Part shown: positions 18,155-26,343 of the stretch, in pieces
Numbering within the stretch: position 1 is the stretch's first letter
Layout: each line of letters starts with the position of its first letter
From: Gracilariopsis chorda
Lineage: Eukaryota; Rhodophyta; Florideophyceae; Gracilariales; Gracilariaceae
DNA: 26,343 bases
Direction of reading: 5' to 3'
NCBI GenBank assembly: GCA_003194525.1
Contig: NBIV01000725.1
Location: forward strand, 1-26,343
The notes under the pieces: generated by a model
What the model was told of the DNA's origin: nothing
The model's input: only the letters and a program-made list of their open reading frames with translations
Databases searched by the model: none
Translations under genes and position numbers: made by a program

Positions 18155-18597
18155 ATCTTCACGGGTTTGATTTCAGTGCACCTGGCATTGATCTGGCCAG
18201 GACCCTGTACCGTTGTTGAGAAAGGAATGGGAAAGCATAGCTGTCAGTAGCTTTTCCTCAAGCGGAAACTGACGAGACATCACGTGTTTTGTTGTTTGTC
18301 CATCGCACAGAGCCGAAAATCAATACTACACAGAGCTCCGGACTACGACCGAAGAGCACAAGAGTGGATCAGCTGAGCGATTCTTGAATCATGCCGTACG
18401 AGAGGCGGTAGGTACGTCAGGTACTGCGCCCATTAGCAAACCATGTTGTACAAAGATGACCCGTGTTGGTCAAAATGGATCCGTCAACGAGACGGAGAGA
18501 GGGGCACAACAGATGAGTGTAAGTAGTTCGCAAGTACTGGAATCAACAGTTCACTGTATCAGGGCGTCGTCGTAGCCAAGTTGAGAAAGGAAGAATC
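18155..18597. other. Spacer between PGM2 and ValRS relics, copy 2
   Basis: Counterpart of 381-849. It is about 25 bp shorter because of small losses around 18203-18242; the remainder appears the same as copy 1. No gene recognised. Confidence 0.5.
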
Positions 18598-19455
18598 TTT
18601 ACTCAGTGGTTGTCAACTCCCCTATTTCTGCCAGTCTCTTTATCAGGCTTGTGAGCTGTGAATTCAACTCATCAGCAGATGTCCTAATCTTTGCAAAACC
18701 CGTGGGAGGTGCATTTTCTGCAAACCCAGTGGCACTCATCCTCTTTCCTAGGCAGTTGGAGTTTTTACATTGAGAAACTGCTTTTCAATCCTCTTCAATT
18801 CCTTTTCAAAATCGATCATATCAGGAATGGGTATGACGCCCCCGAGATTGTTCCAATGTAAAAATGAAGGGCATTGCCGCCGAAATCTGTTTCAGTAGTG
18901 GATCCTCCCACGCCGTCAATGAGTTTAATCGTCAGTTTCTCAGAATTAACTTTGGTCAGAGAAGTAGCATCCCCTTCTTGGCATCTACATCCGACGCTGG
19001 GACGGCGTCAGTTCGAATTGAGAGATAAAATTGTCGACCATGGTCCACTTGATACTCTGCTCTAGCATTTCGTATGTAGCGAAACAGAAATTGCATTCTT
19101 TCAAAGCGCTCTGTAGCCTCTTGCTCAATGCTTCCGCCAGATGGACATTACGCAATAATTAGTGCCTGCTGTGCACTGCCTTCTCGCGTGAAGCGATGCC
19201 AGATTTCGTTTGTGACATGTAGCATCAACGGATGTACAAAACTAAGACATGTATCCATTACGTAGTGTTGTTCAGTTCTGGGGTACAGCCCAACAGCGGA
19301 AGAGGGGAGAAAAGAAACGGTAGATGGAGGAATGCACTCGAACTGGGATTTAGTGGACAAGAAGGATATATTAGATTACAAAAAGGGTTAAACGGCGTTA
19401 TATGGTGAGTTAGTGCATGGAAATCGAAGCTTTGAACAGTTTGGAGAACTTGCAA
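18598..19455 (-). pseudogene. Valyl-tRNA synthetase C-terminal relic, copy 2
   Basis: Second copy of the ValRS relic. The anticodon-binding-domain pieces (SFDFHALTHHIT and DTCLSFVHPLMLHVTNEIWHR) are unchanged, as is the DNA around them. The C-terminal coiled-coil piece has further base changes between about 18690 and 18830, including the removal of its ATG by a gcat to gaat change. All major frame breaks are shared with copy 1, so inactivation came before duplication. Confidence 0.8.
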
Positions 19456-20471
19456 TCATCTTTCTTAAGCTCTGGCTGGAACTCATCCTCACAAAGGGAG
19501 GAAGTCAACCATCCACTGAAGGCAGACAATTGCTTGCAAAGGAACTTTGAGCAAAACATGTCAGTTAAATCTCTTCGTTGACGTTGTGGATACCGTATTA
19601 AGAGTGAACCTTTAACTTTTTGGATTAGTGAGTAGTGCTGCACGTGGTGCGTGAGGGTAATGGAATTAGATTTTAGAATAGGCAACGAGTACATCGGAAG
19701 ACAAACTTGTGACATGGACGTAAACTTTGGGTAAACATGCGCAGCACATGGTGTGATGTGGGCGGTTAGTTTGGTAGCGCAAACTACACGGAAGAGCCTT
19801 ACAAGGGTGAAGCGCGAGAGACGTTCGAGCGCGGACTAACAGCGTCGAATTGTGCTTGAGAGCTAGACAGCTGCAACATGAAGCGATATCGGAAACGGTC
19901 GGCGTTCGTTTTGCAGAGATACGTTTGGCAGCGTTGGAGCTGGTACCGTCCCACTTGGCACGACAGCAGGCTGAAATTCTGCCTACAAAAGCGGGCTGGG
20001 GAGGCAAAAGCGGTTGGAAGCAAATTCACAACTCGCGGCGCGGTCTCTTGGAGGGACGATATGAGACTATGTGCAGTGCGCGGTACGCTGCTGTACAAGG
20101 GTAGCGCTTATTATTTGATAATTTGTATGGCACACAAGCTGTGATGCAATGGCTAAAGGGTTAGACGTCTACCTTTCGTCGCCGGAGAGGGCGACTGCGG
20201 ACAAGCGCTGTAATCCGCCGTGGTGGCCTGTGGCCGCCGCGACGCTGAAGCGCCAATGAGAGGCGCGCATGGCGGCCGCATCGCACCCGCGTCACGACGC
20301 GCGCACATGCGCACATGCGCAGCTGCGCAGCCGCCGAAGCGACCGCAGCAACAGAACAGCCCTTCACACGTGCTCACCATCGCGGAAATCCAAAGCTTCA
20401 TTCTTAGCCCCAAAAACCAACAAAAATGAAAATACCCAAACAACCTCCCGCCCTTTGAGCGCAGCTGTTAT
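19456..20471. other. No identifiable gene, copy 2 of 1708-2738
   Basis: The left part (to about 19900) appears identical to copy 1. The right part has lost 2-5 bp at several points, usually one unit of a short direct repeat (for example cgcgccgcgcac to cgcgcgcac, ctgctgcgtac to ctgctgtac). The CpG-rich zone around 20170-20370 is kept. Confidence 0.5.
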
Positions 20472-21083
20472 CTACCACTCCGTGGCACGGAGTCCGTGCG
20501 TCTCACGAGAGCTACCGATCGCTCGCCTTGACGCAGTTCTGGGCATCACAGTAATGCGCGTAGATCCGTCGGGCATGGAGCCCTGACACCTCGGCTCCGC
20601 GGTGCGTTTCGCCTCGCGTTCCTCCTTGGCGCGTTCCTTGTCGCGAATGCGCGTGTCAATCATCTCCGCCAGCGTCGCAAAGTCATCCGGTACGGGCTCA
20701 CCCGCCTTCCTCATGGCGTTCACAACGCGACAACGATTGATCACAATGTACAATTTCTGCTTTCGGCGCAAGTTGCCGTCCCAACGGTAGCCGATCGCCG
20801 CCTTGAACCTCGGCGCCCCTAAAAACTCAAACGTCTTTCCGACTGTGCGGCGCTTCTCCAGCAGTCTGTAGTCATTCACACGACGACCGTCTCCTTTGCA
20901 ATGATCGCGCAGCGGCACACCGTCCGGAGCACCGGTTCCATGCAAATACATGTCTACCACAGCCTCCCAGTCATTCAGATTGGCTTCGTCCACATGGGCG
21001 GACGTGGAGCCGTGGCTGCGAGTACGCACGTTATGCAATCCATCTTCGCCACCCTCACACTCGCTGGAGTTGGATGTGGGCAT
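20472..21083 (-). pseudogene. Unidentified basic protein gene, copy 2
   Basis: This is the better reading of the unidentified minus-strand gene: 203 codons open, joining the segment MPTSNSSECEGGEDG and NDWEAVVDMYLHGTG to the conserved KTFEFLGAPRFKAAIGYRW, LRRKQKLYIVINRCRV, PVPDDFATLAEMIDTRIR and KERAKEEREAKR segment. Upstream the frame is lost: copy 2 lacks single bases in the proline-rich part (near 21197 and 21275) that keep copy 1 open. The C-terminus also differs from copy 1 because of a 2-bp loss near 20533. The few substitutions in the conserved part (SRR/GRR, ERC/EKR) change amino acids. No family recognised. I keep it as a pseudogene because no complete reading frame can be assembled from this copy alone. 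Confidence 0.5.
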
Positions 21084-21397
21084 TGTGCGTGCACGGACGG
21101 CTGCGTTTGCAGGGTTGTTCCGTCAGTGGCGAAGACCGAGGTAGAGAGGGCACGGACGCCAATGTACCGGGGCCTGTGGAGGCCGCTGTTCAGGGCGTAT
21201 TGGAGGGTTGGAGCACGGTGAGACGTGCGGCCAGCCGGATGCACAGGCGCCACGGGCGGTATGGGGTTAACTGCGCGGGGGCAGGGGCTCTATTGCCCGA
21301 CTGTGGGCAGGACGTGACTCGAGTTAAGCCCTCTCCGTCAGCAAAGGTTAGATTTACGGTGCAGCTGGAGTGAAAGTTGAAGGTGTCTGTGTGTAAG

Positions 21398-22215
21398 GAA
21401 ACGAAAAAAAGAATATCTTATTTGTCAGCAGCTGGCAAAAGAGAGGTAGAAAGGGGTGGGGCGGAGGGATTGGTGAGCCATTGAACGTACAACAGTTTTG
21501 AACATAAGGCTGCACGCCCGTTACGTGAAGCTGAGCAGGCTGGTGCTGACTGGTGCTTAGGATGGTTTTGAGAAAACGAAGAAAAGGTCAGCAACTAGCA
21601 AAAGAGAGGTAGAAAGGGGGTGGGCGGGATTGGTGAGCCATTGAACGTACTACAAGTTTGAAAATAAGGCTGCACGACCGTTACGTGAAGCTGAACAGGC
21701 TGGTGCTGAGCAGACTGGTGCTTAGGATGGTCATTTTGAGAACGAAGAAAAGAAAACCTTTTGGTCAGCAACTAGCAAAAGAGAGGTAGAAAGGGAGGAG
21801 GATTGGTTGAACGTACAACAGTTTTGAACATAAGGCTGCACGTTACGTGAAGCTGAACAGGCTGGTGCTGAGCAGACTGGGAAATGGTCATTTTGAGCAA
21901 ACGAAGAAAAGAAAACCTTTTTGGTCAGCAACAAAGAGAGGTAGAAAGGGAGTTGGGCGGAGGGATTGGTGAGCCATTGAACGTACAACAGTTTTGAAAA
22001 TAAGGCTGCACGACCGTTACGTGAAGCTGAACAGGCTGGTGCTGAGCAGACTGGTGCTTAGGATGGTCATTTTGAGAGAACGAAAAAAGAAAACCTTTTG
22101 GTCAGCAACTAGCAAAGAGAGGTAGAAAGGGAGGGCGGAGGATTGGTGAGCCATTGAACGTACAACTTTGCGTGAAGCTGATGAGCAGACTGGTGCTGGA
22201 AATGGTCATTTTGAG
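21398..22215 (+). repeat. Five-unit minisatellite, ~140-180 bp units
   Basis: Units at about 21398-21572, 21573-21740, 21741-21897, 21898-22076 and 22077-22215 each end in ggt.attttgag. They share gtcagcaactagcaaa, gagaggtagaaaggg, tggtgagccattgaacgtac, aaggctgcacg, cgttacgtgaagctga and gcagactggtgctta. Unit lengths (175, 168, 157, 179, 139) are not all multiples of three and differ by internal deletions, so the array is not a coding repeat. Copy 1 has one unit. Confidence 0.92.
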
Positions 22216-22416
22216 AGAACATGGGCGGCAGAATGCTTGGGTCTGGCGCTGTGTGGTACGTCCCGGTGCTGCGGAGGGCGCCGCGGCGGGTGTTGCTGAG
22301 GGTGCTGCGGAGTGTACTTCGGAGAAGGCTGATGACCACGTGAGCCCTCGGGGCCGGGGGGCACACGTTCATTTGTGCGAGCCAGAGATTGAGCCGGTAT
22401 TGCTGTTGTTGCAGCG

Positions 22417-23225
22417 ATGGAGGTGCAAGCGGAGTTGGTGATGGGAAGGGTCACAGGTTCTGCCTTCCTTCGTTTTCGAAGAGAGGTGGGGCGGCGAAGC
22501 AGAGCGGTGCCGGCGCGCGCTCTTTTAAGTACGGAAGCTGGTGGTGCGAAGGTACGTTCGTTTCGCGTGCGGATGCTGTTTTTCGCGTTAGTTTGGGTGC
22601 GGTACCGGAGCACGTGGCGGGGGGTGCGCTGTTCGTGGCGCGTTGTGCCACGTCCAGAGAGCGTGCGTACAACGCGTGCGAACGGCTCGCTGGATGGAGG
22701 GAGGGGGGGGGAGAGTGTCGGTGACGGGCTGTAACTTTTTGAATGGACGGGCGGGCTTGCTCCTCCTCCAACACTTATTTCTGCTGCGTATGTGACAGCG
22801 TCGGTTTCGTACCGGCACTGTCCTTGGCGCGGCTGCCTTAAGGCGTCGTTTGACCGCTTTTCAAGCCGGCTGAAAAAGGAAAATGTGATCGCCGCCCGCT
22901 GGCGAGAGAGAGTGACGGCTATTGACATGCCAAGCGGCACTGTGTTCGAGTTCACCTGTGTGTCAGCACTTTCGGTCGCGTATTGCTGATTATCGACTAC
23001 GAATGTTACCGCACCGATGGCGCCTGTTTCGGTGCATTCTCCCGGAAATGTAGATACCACAGCTTTTGCGCTGTCGGCAATCTCTCTCCGGCAGCCTTGC
23101 TTCAGCGTACCGCGCTTGTGATGCACCTACGTAGAGATTACAAGACGCGTTGTCTCAAGATTCACGTGACACCCCGCGGTCGGTCTCTCAACTCACTACG
23201 TGCCAGGTGGTGGGTTGAGAGTTAG
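22417..23225 (+). pseudogene. Unidentified plus-strand relic, possibly transposase-like, copy 2
   Basis: Counterpart of 4163-5340. One plus-strand frame is continuous from about 22735 to 22989 and includes TLISAAYVTASVSYRHCPW, RGCLKASFDRFSSRLKKENV, IAARWRERVTAIDMPSG and FEFTCVSALSVAYC. Copy 1 needs a frameshift to give the same. Residue differences between copies are largely conservative (KKK/KKE, EKV/ERV, IEM/IDM, NGS/SGT, FDF/FEF), which is the best sign in this part of the window that this strand was coding and the element diverged under some constraint. A following frame (22983-23225) has ALLQRTALVMHLRRDYKTR, CLKIHVTPRGRSLN and RARWWVES. The identity is not established. A Cys-rich, basic transposase N-terminus is one possibility. 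Confidence 0.4.
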
Positions 23226-23857
23226 TACCTTGCCACGCACCAACATCACACCCGTCGCATTGCCCAACGCCTCTGCTCTGACCCTAAGTGTAATGCTCAC
23301 GTGACCGATATTTACCCTGGCCATCATTGGTAACATGCCGAACGCTCCAGCTCAACGCGCTCACGTGCAATCCGTTTCCGCACCAAACGTACTCCGAAAA
23401 TGGTAACGCTTTCTACTTAAATGCAGACACGAGTCCTTCAAGGACGTATCGCTCCTTTCTCAACTTTCTCTCGCATTCAAGCCTCGTTTGGTGATCAAGC
23501 CCTCATATCATATCATCTGTTTTTTCGAGTTTTACAACATCATGAATCCTGGCCATGCAGCGTGAAGCTGCCTGATAAAGAGTCGCTCTCGGCCCAGTGG
23601 TTCTAGTTTGAGTGTCACTCTCATCCTGAGATTGTATTTGTCAGAAAAACTCGAGATCTTCCGCTGCCTAGGTCTGGCTCCACGACGCCCGTTCTTACAC
23701 TTCAGGACTAGCATAGCATCTCGACGCTACCAAATTCATTCTTTTCATCACCAATGCCGAGAGTTTTGCAGATAGCTCTGTACTCAGAAATGCCGCTGCG
23801 TTTTTTCGGATTCTGCTTTACTATTATATCTAGAAATGGCAGGCTCGTGGTGGAAAT

Positions 23858-23884
23858 GAAGTGCAGCCCGGAGGGCTGCAGTTC
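23858..23884. repeat. Hairpin, copy 2 counterpart
   Basis: The arms gaagtgcagccc and gggctgcagttc pair around gga with one mismatch. Relative to copy 1, both members of the fifth base pair have changed (G-T to T-A) while pairing is kept. Confidence 0.75.
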
Positions 23885-23940
23885 ACTCCCACCTCCAAGA
23901 AACCGTTTTTCGTCACCAGGAGACTGTGTTATAGTGATGG

Positions 23941-23962
23941 GAGTCACTTTAGTTAGTGACTC
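23941..23962. repeat. 7-bp inverted repeat, 8-base loop
   Basis: gagtcac and gtgactc flank tttagtta. It lies in the ~130-bp stretch that copy 1 lacks. Confidence 0.7.
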
Positions 23963-24319
23963 GTTTTGAATGCGGTCTCGTCTCGAAACATTCGTAGAGC
24001 TCGTTTCAGGACTTGTGTGTCTTCTTTTCGCGCAAACGATACATCCTCAAACGCGTCAGCTTTGTGCCCTAAGTTCCTGCTGACTGCCACCCACTTGTTC
24101 TCCGCTAAGCCATGCCAAGTGGTGATCAGTAATGTCACCCACCCCTTCACTATGCCCCCGTTGCTTAGAGCCGAACGAAAAGTCTTGCGATTATTCGTGT
24201 GCTCTTCTTCCGCCAAGCAGGAAAGAATTCCAAATTCATTAGTTTGCTTTTTGTTCTCGAAAGCTTTTGAGCCGTAGTATGTACGTAGACCCCGGAGCGC
24301 ACTTGTTTGGTATTGACTG

Positions 24320-24555
24320 CCGCCTTATCTCCACACGGACAGTGTGATTTTTTGCCAACACTTCTGCCGAGTCTCAGGACTGAAACATTTCTTCACCACC
24401 ATCTACCAACCCCTGACCGATCGGCATGCGAAGTTCAACAGCTATCAGTATACACGGATGCAACGCACCGTTTCTTTTCTGTCATCCGCGCCCTTCACAA
24501 AGAGCTGTTGGGCCCACGTGCGCGAAAAGGACTTTAGTCTTTGGCTTAAATTGTG
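24320..24555 (+). pseudogene. Retroelement integrase core relic, copy 2
   Basis: Counterpart of 7590-7855 with more damage. The HTDNGSQF part has been lost to a deletion after the tccacacggacagtg sequence. The second part remains as GLKHFFTTIYQPLTDRHAK, then FNSYQYTRMQRTVSF, after which the reading frame shifts. YHP has become YQP and the Glu of the family TERFN is again not present, so inactivity predates or accompanies the duplication. Confidence 0.6.
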
Positions 24556-25043
24556 ATCATGAACTTTGGAACGGGGTCTGTTCGGGTTCAAGAATAGAGC
24601 GCTTCGGGCACCTCGATGGTTTCCTTGGTGGAGTTGCGTATTCTGATCTTCTTGTTCTAAAGTTAGTCGCTAGGAGATTGCGATCAGGGCGCACCAAATT
24701 CGTGATGAGCCTGTTTTGTCTCTTGCCATACGCGATGCAAGAAGTTGAATTTATCTTATCCGCGGATTGCTGCAGAGGGACTGAGTTTGTTCTACGTTGT
24801 ATTGTGTCAAAAGTGCGAAGCAAGGCATTATCCGTGGAAGGCGCTGTTATTGGATGAATCTTTAAAAGAGCTACAGATGTTTGAAGCGAGGAGATAGTTA
24901 TACGGGCCCTGTGTGGTGCGACTAGGCCAGCAGCGTCAGCGTAACTTCTAGCATAAACTAGCGTGAGTCATCAATTCCTGCACTTGATGCTCTGACAACG
25001 AGCGTTGTGATATTTTCGTTAACCGCAATCCATCATGTCGGCT

Positions 25044-25867
25044 CTACTGGGTAGCCTCACCACTGCAGGCTACATTCGCCGCCGTAGTAACTGAAGAATC
25101 TACGTCCGTCCGATTGTTGGAAACCAGATGAGGTGCTCGAGAAAGCTCAACAAGCACGCTGGACAAAACTGTATAGCCAAGCTCTTCCGCTGCTGACTTT
25201 GGTGAAACGCTGTCATCTGCTTGCAGCGGTTGAAGTGGTGGAGAATGCGCACATGTTAGGTGGAACTTTCGAGTTACAAGATGGCTGATCACTGCTTCTG
25301 CACCAGAATTCGCATCAACTGCGTTTCCAGGTAGTTGATCTTCCTCAGAAAATTGGGAAACAACTGCTATAGCCTGACAGCTATGCTTTTCGTGCTGGAC
25401 TGAAAGCAAACAAAGCCGCTGAATCAGCGGTATCCCCCATGAAGCGCCTCCCTTCGATGACGCTATTTTGACAAATAATTGTCAAAATACGTTGTTGTGC
25501 GGTGCGTGATATCCAAGCCTAATGTAGCACGGGCAGCATCTGCGGTGTATCTATGGCGAAGGATGGTCTCTTCGGGCCTGCCTGAATCAGTACTATTCTG
25601 AGACGATTTGATGTAGATGACACTGGGGCTGGGACCCATTTCTCCACAAGCAAATCGATCAAGAGCGTATCCTTCCACGTATAACGCATTGGAGATTGGC
25701 CAATACATTAGTGCGCCTTTCAGAACATCCGAGTGAATAATGAGCGTGTCAGTGACGCGTGGGGGAAGTCTTGCAGCCGGAAGTGAATCGCTAGCGTACC
25801 CGCCGATGGCACCCCCAACACCTGTGGGGACTATGAGCACTGCTGTATGCTGCGAACACACAACCAA
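25044..25867 (-). pseudogene. DUF3326-family protein, copy 2
   Basis: Counterpart of the copy 1 relic. The N-terminal half is open for 134 codons (25867-25463) because a one-base loss in the agtact region cancels the earlier shift. It joins VEGYALDRFACGE to SGRPEETILRHRYTADAARA with about 15 out-of-frame residues between. The C-terminal half (25409-25044) keeps GAEAVISHLVTRKF, CAHSPPLQPL and SPKSAAEELGYTVLSSVLVE, but has lost three in-frame bits (such as six residues after SEEDQ) and the end after VTTAANV through a larger deletion. The frameshift at the 11-bp palindrome is shared with copy 1. It is clearly more decayed than copy 1. Confidence 0.82.
25464..25489. repeat. Perfect 11-bp inverted repeat, copy 2
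   Basis: Same palindrome as at 8818-8843 in copy 1, unchanged, at the same frame break of the DUF3326 relic. Confidence 0.9.
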
Positions 25868-26343
25868 TGCATCTCGACTTCGGACAGAGAGGTGACGCGG
25901 GTACTGCTACAACGCTTGAACATTTGTGGCTCGCTTGAACTGTGTGAGTTTGCAAAGCCCAGGAATGTGAGAAAAGCACACGATTGAAGTAGCCGGGGAT
26001 TCTCTGGGAGCACATCGCGATAACGCTGGATTCTGCGAAGAACACGTCAGTCTAGTGGGGCGAGGGAGCAGAAGTGCAGCCACGGTACTTCTGAACACGC
26101 TTTTGAAGACTTTCGCTGTTTGAAACGCGACGTAGACAGTGCCTACTTTCATATACACTCTATCGTGTTTCATCTGCATGTGTTCTGGTTCAGTGATAGA
26201 ATTTGTAGAATGTATTCTATTGACACTCTTTTGTCTTGAAACATGAGAAAGCTACTTTACCCTGCTGCTAAAGGTTATTGTTCTCGTACAAGCGTTAATC
26301 GTAAGAAACCGGATCTTCTCCTCTAACTGGAGGCATGAAACTC
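25868..26343. other. DUF3326 upstream flank, copy 2, to window end
   Basis: Matches 9223-9706 closely. The minus-strand transit-peptide-like frame seen in copy 1 is shifted by small indels around 25944 and 25992. A/T-rich sequence with a tagaatgtattctattg near-palindrome at 26211-26221 is present in both copies. No additional gene. Confidence 0.5.

Larger units (their letters stand above)
23708..24311 (-). pseudogene. Unidentified minus-strand relic, copy 2
   Basis: Better preserved version of the copy 1 relic. One minus-strand frame is open for about 115 codons (24311 to 23953): SALRGLRTYYGSKAFENKKQ, TNEFGILSCLAEEEHTNNRK, ALSNGGIVKGWVTLLITTW, HGLAENKWVAVSRNLGHK, ADAFEDVSFARKEDTQVLKR and ALRMFRDETAF. 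It then stops just before a second frame reading GLHFISTTSLPFLDIIVKQN and SGISEYRAICKTLGIGDEK. About 130 bp joining the two parts are absent from copy 1. The residue composition is that of a soluble, charged protein, but I do not recognise a family. It overlaps the start of the plus-strand integrase relic only at its upstream edge. Confidence 0.4.
17775..26343 (+). repeat. Long direct duplication, copy 2
   Basis: Second copy of the block at the start of the window. It carries extra damage relative to copy 1: an added TAG in the PGM2 tail, many 1-8 bp losses, loss of the 1.69-kb proline-rich ORF segment, and internal losses in the DUF3326 relic. It also carries two gains: a five-unit minisatellite and a roughly 130-bp stretch near 23.9 kb that copy 1 lacks. 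Some tracts, for example 19,140-19,900, appear identical to copy 1 while 21-23 kb is strongly diverged. The copy is still matching at the last base of the window. Confidence 0.95.

Noticed and set aside
22206..23126. 306-codon minus-strand ORF in copy 2
   Set aside because: The plus strand changes conservatively between copies while this frame changes radically and is broken in copy 1. It is probably a GC-rich shadow.
1..26343. Sequencing errors as the cause of all frameshifts
   Set aside because: Main breaks are shared by both copies, stops include substitutions such as Trp and Tyr codons, and catalytic residues are lost. Errors may still explain some single-base differences.
1..26343. Telomeric repeats, rRNA genes, CRISPR arrays, bacterial operons or Shine-Dalgarno sites
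   Set aside because: None was seen on reading either strand. The gene content is eukaryotic, and short direct repeats are minisatellites without regular spacers.

Overview
The window looks like nuclear DNA from an intron-poor photosynthetic eukaryote. A red alga is my best guess, at low confidence. The reasons are recognisably eukaryotic housekeeping families (Mtr4-type RNA helicase, tandem-RRM protein, PGM2-type phosphomutase, valyl-tRNA synthetase), a cyanobacterial/plastid-lineage DUF3326 gene, a retroelement integrase piece, and homology that runs for hundreds of bases with no visible introns. None of the recognisable genes is intact. Each is interrupted by in-frame stops, frameshifts, deletions or lost catalytic residues.

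The main architecture is a long direct duplication. Bases 1-9706 (copy 1) reappear in the same order and orientation at 17775-26343 (copy 2), and both windows end while the match is still running. The start-to-start distance is 17,774 bp. This fits a head-to-tail tandem repeat with a period near 17.8 kb, of which the window holds one full period plus about half of the next. Each copy carries, in order: the 3' part of a PGM2 relic (+), a valyl-tRNA synthetase C-terminal relic (-), a GC-rich stretch, an unidentified gene relic (-), a minisatellite zone, an unidentified transposase-like relic (+), an unidentified minus-strand relic, a retroelement integrase relic (+) and a DUF3326 relic (-).

The copies differ sharply in places. 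Copy 1 has one ~165-bp minisatellite unit where copy 2 has five. Copy 1 has a 1.69-kb segment, with a 350-codon proline-rich ORF built on 85-codon repeats, that is missing from copy 2 between 10-bp direct repeats. Copy 2 has lost many short stretches. Conversely, stretches of several hundred bp appear identical, so divergence is mosaic.

The single-copy interval 9707-17774 is also a pseudogene cemetery: an Mtr4/Ski2-family helicase relic (+, 11.45-12.64 kb), an RRM-protein relic (+, 12.94-13.48 kb), an unidentified and a SNARE-like relic (-, 14.25-15.95 kb), and the body of the PGM2 relic (+, 16.58-18.15 kb), which crosses the duplication boundary. I find no intact operon, RNA gene, CRISPR array or complete mobile element. 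The interest lies in the cluster of decayed single-copy essential genes and in the duplication that lets their decay be dated relative to one another.
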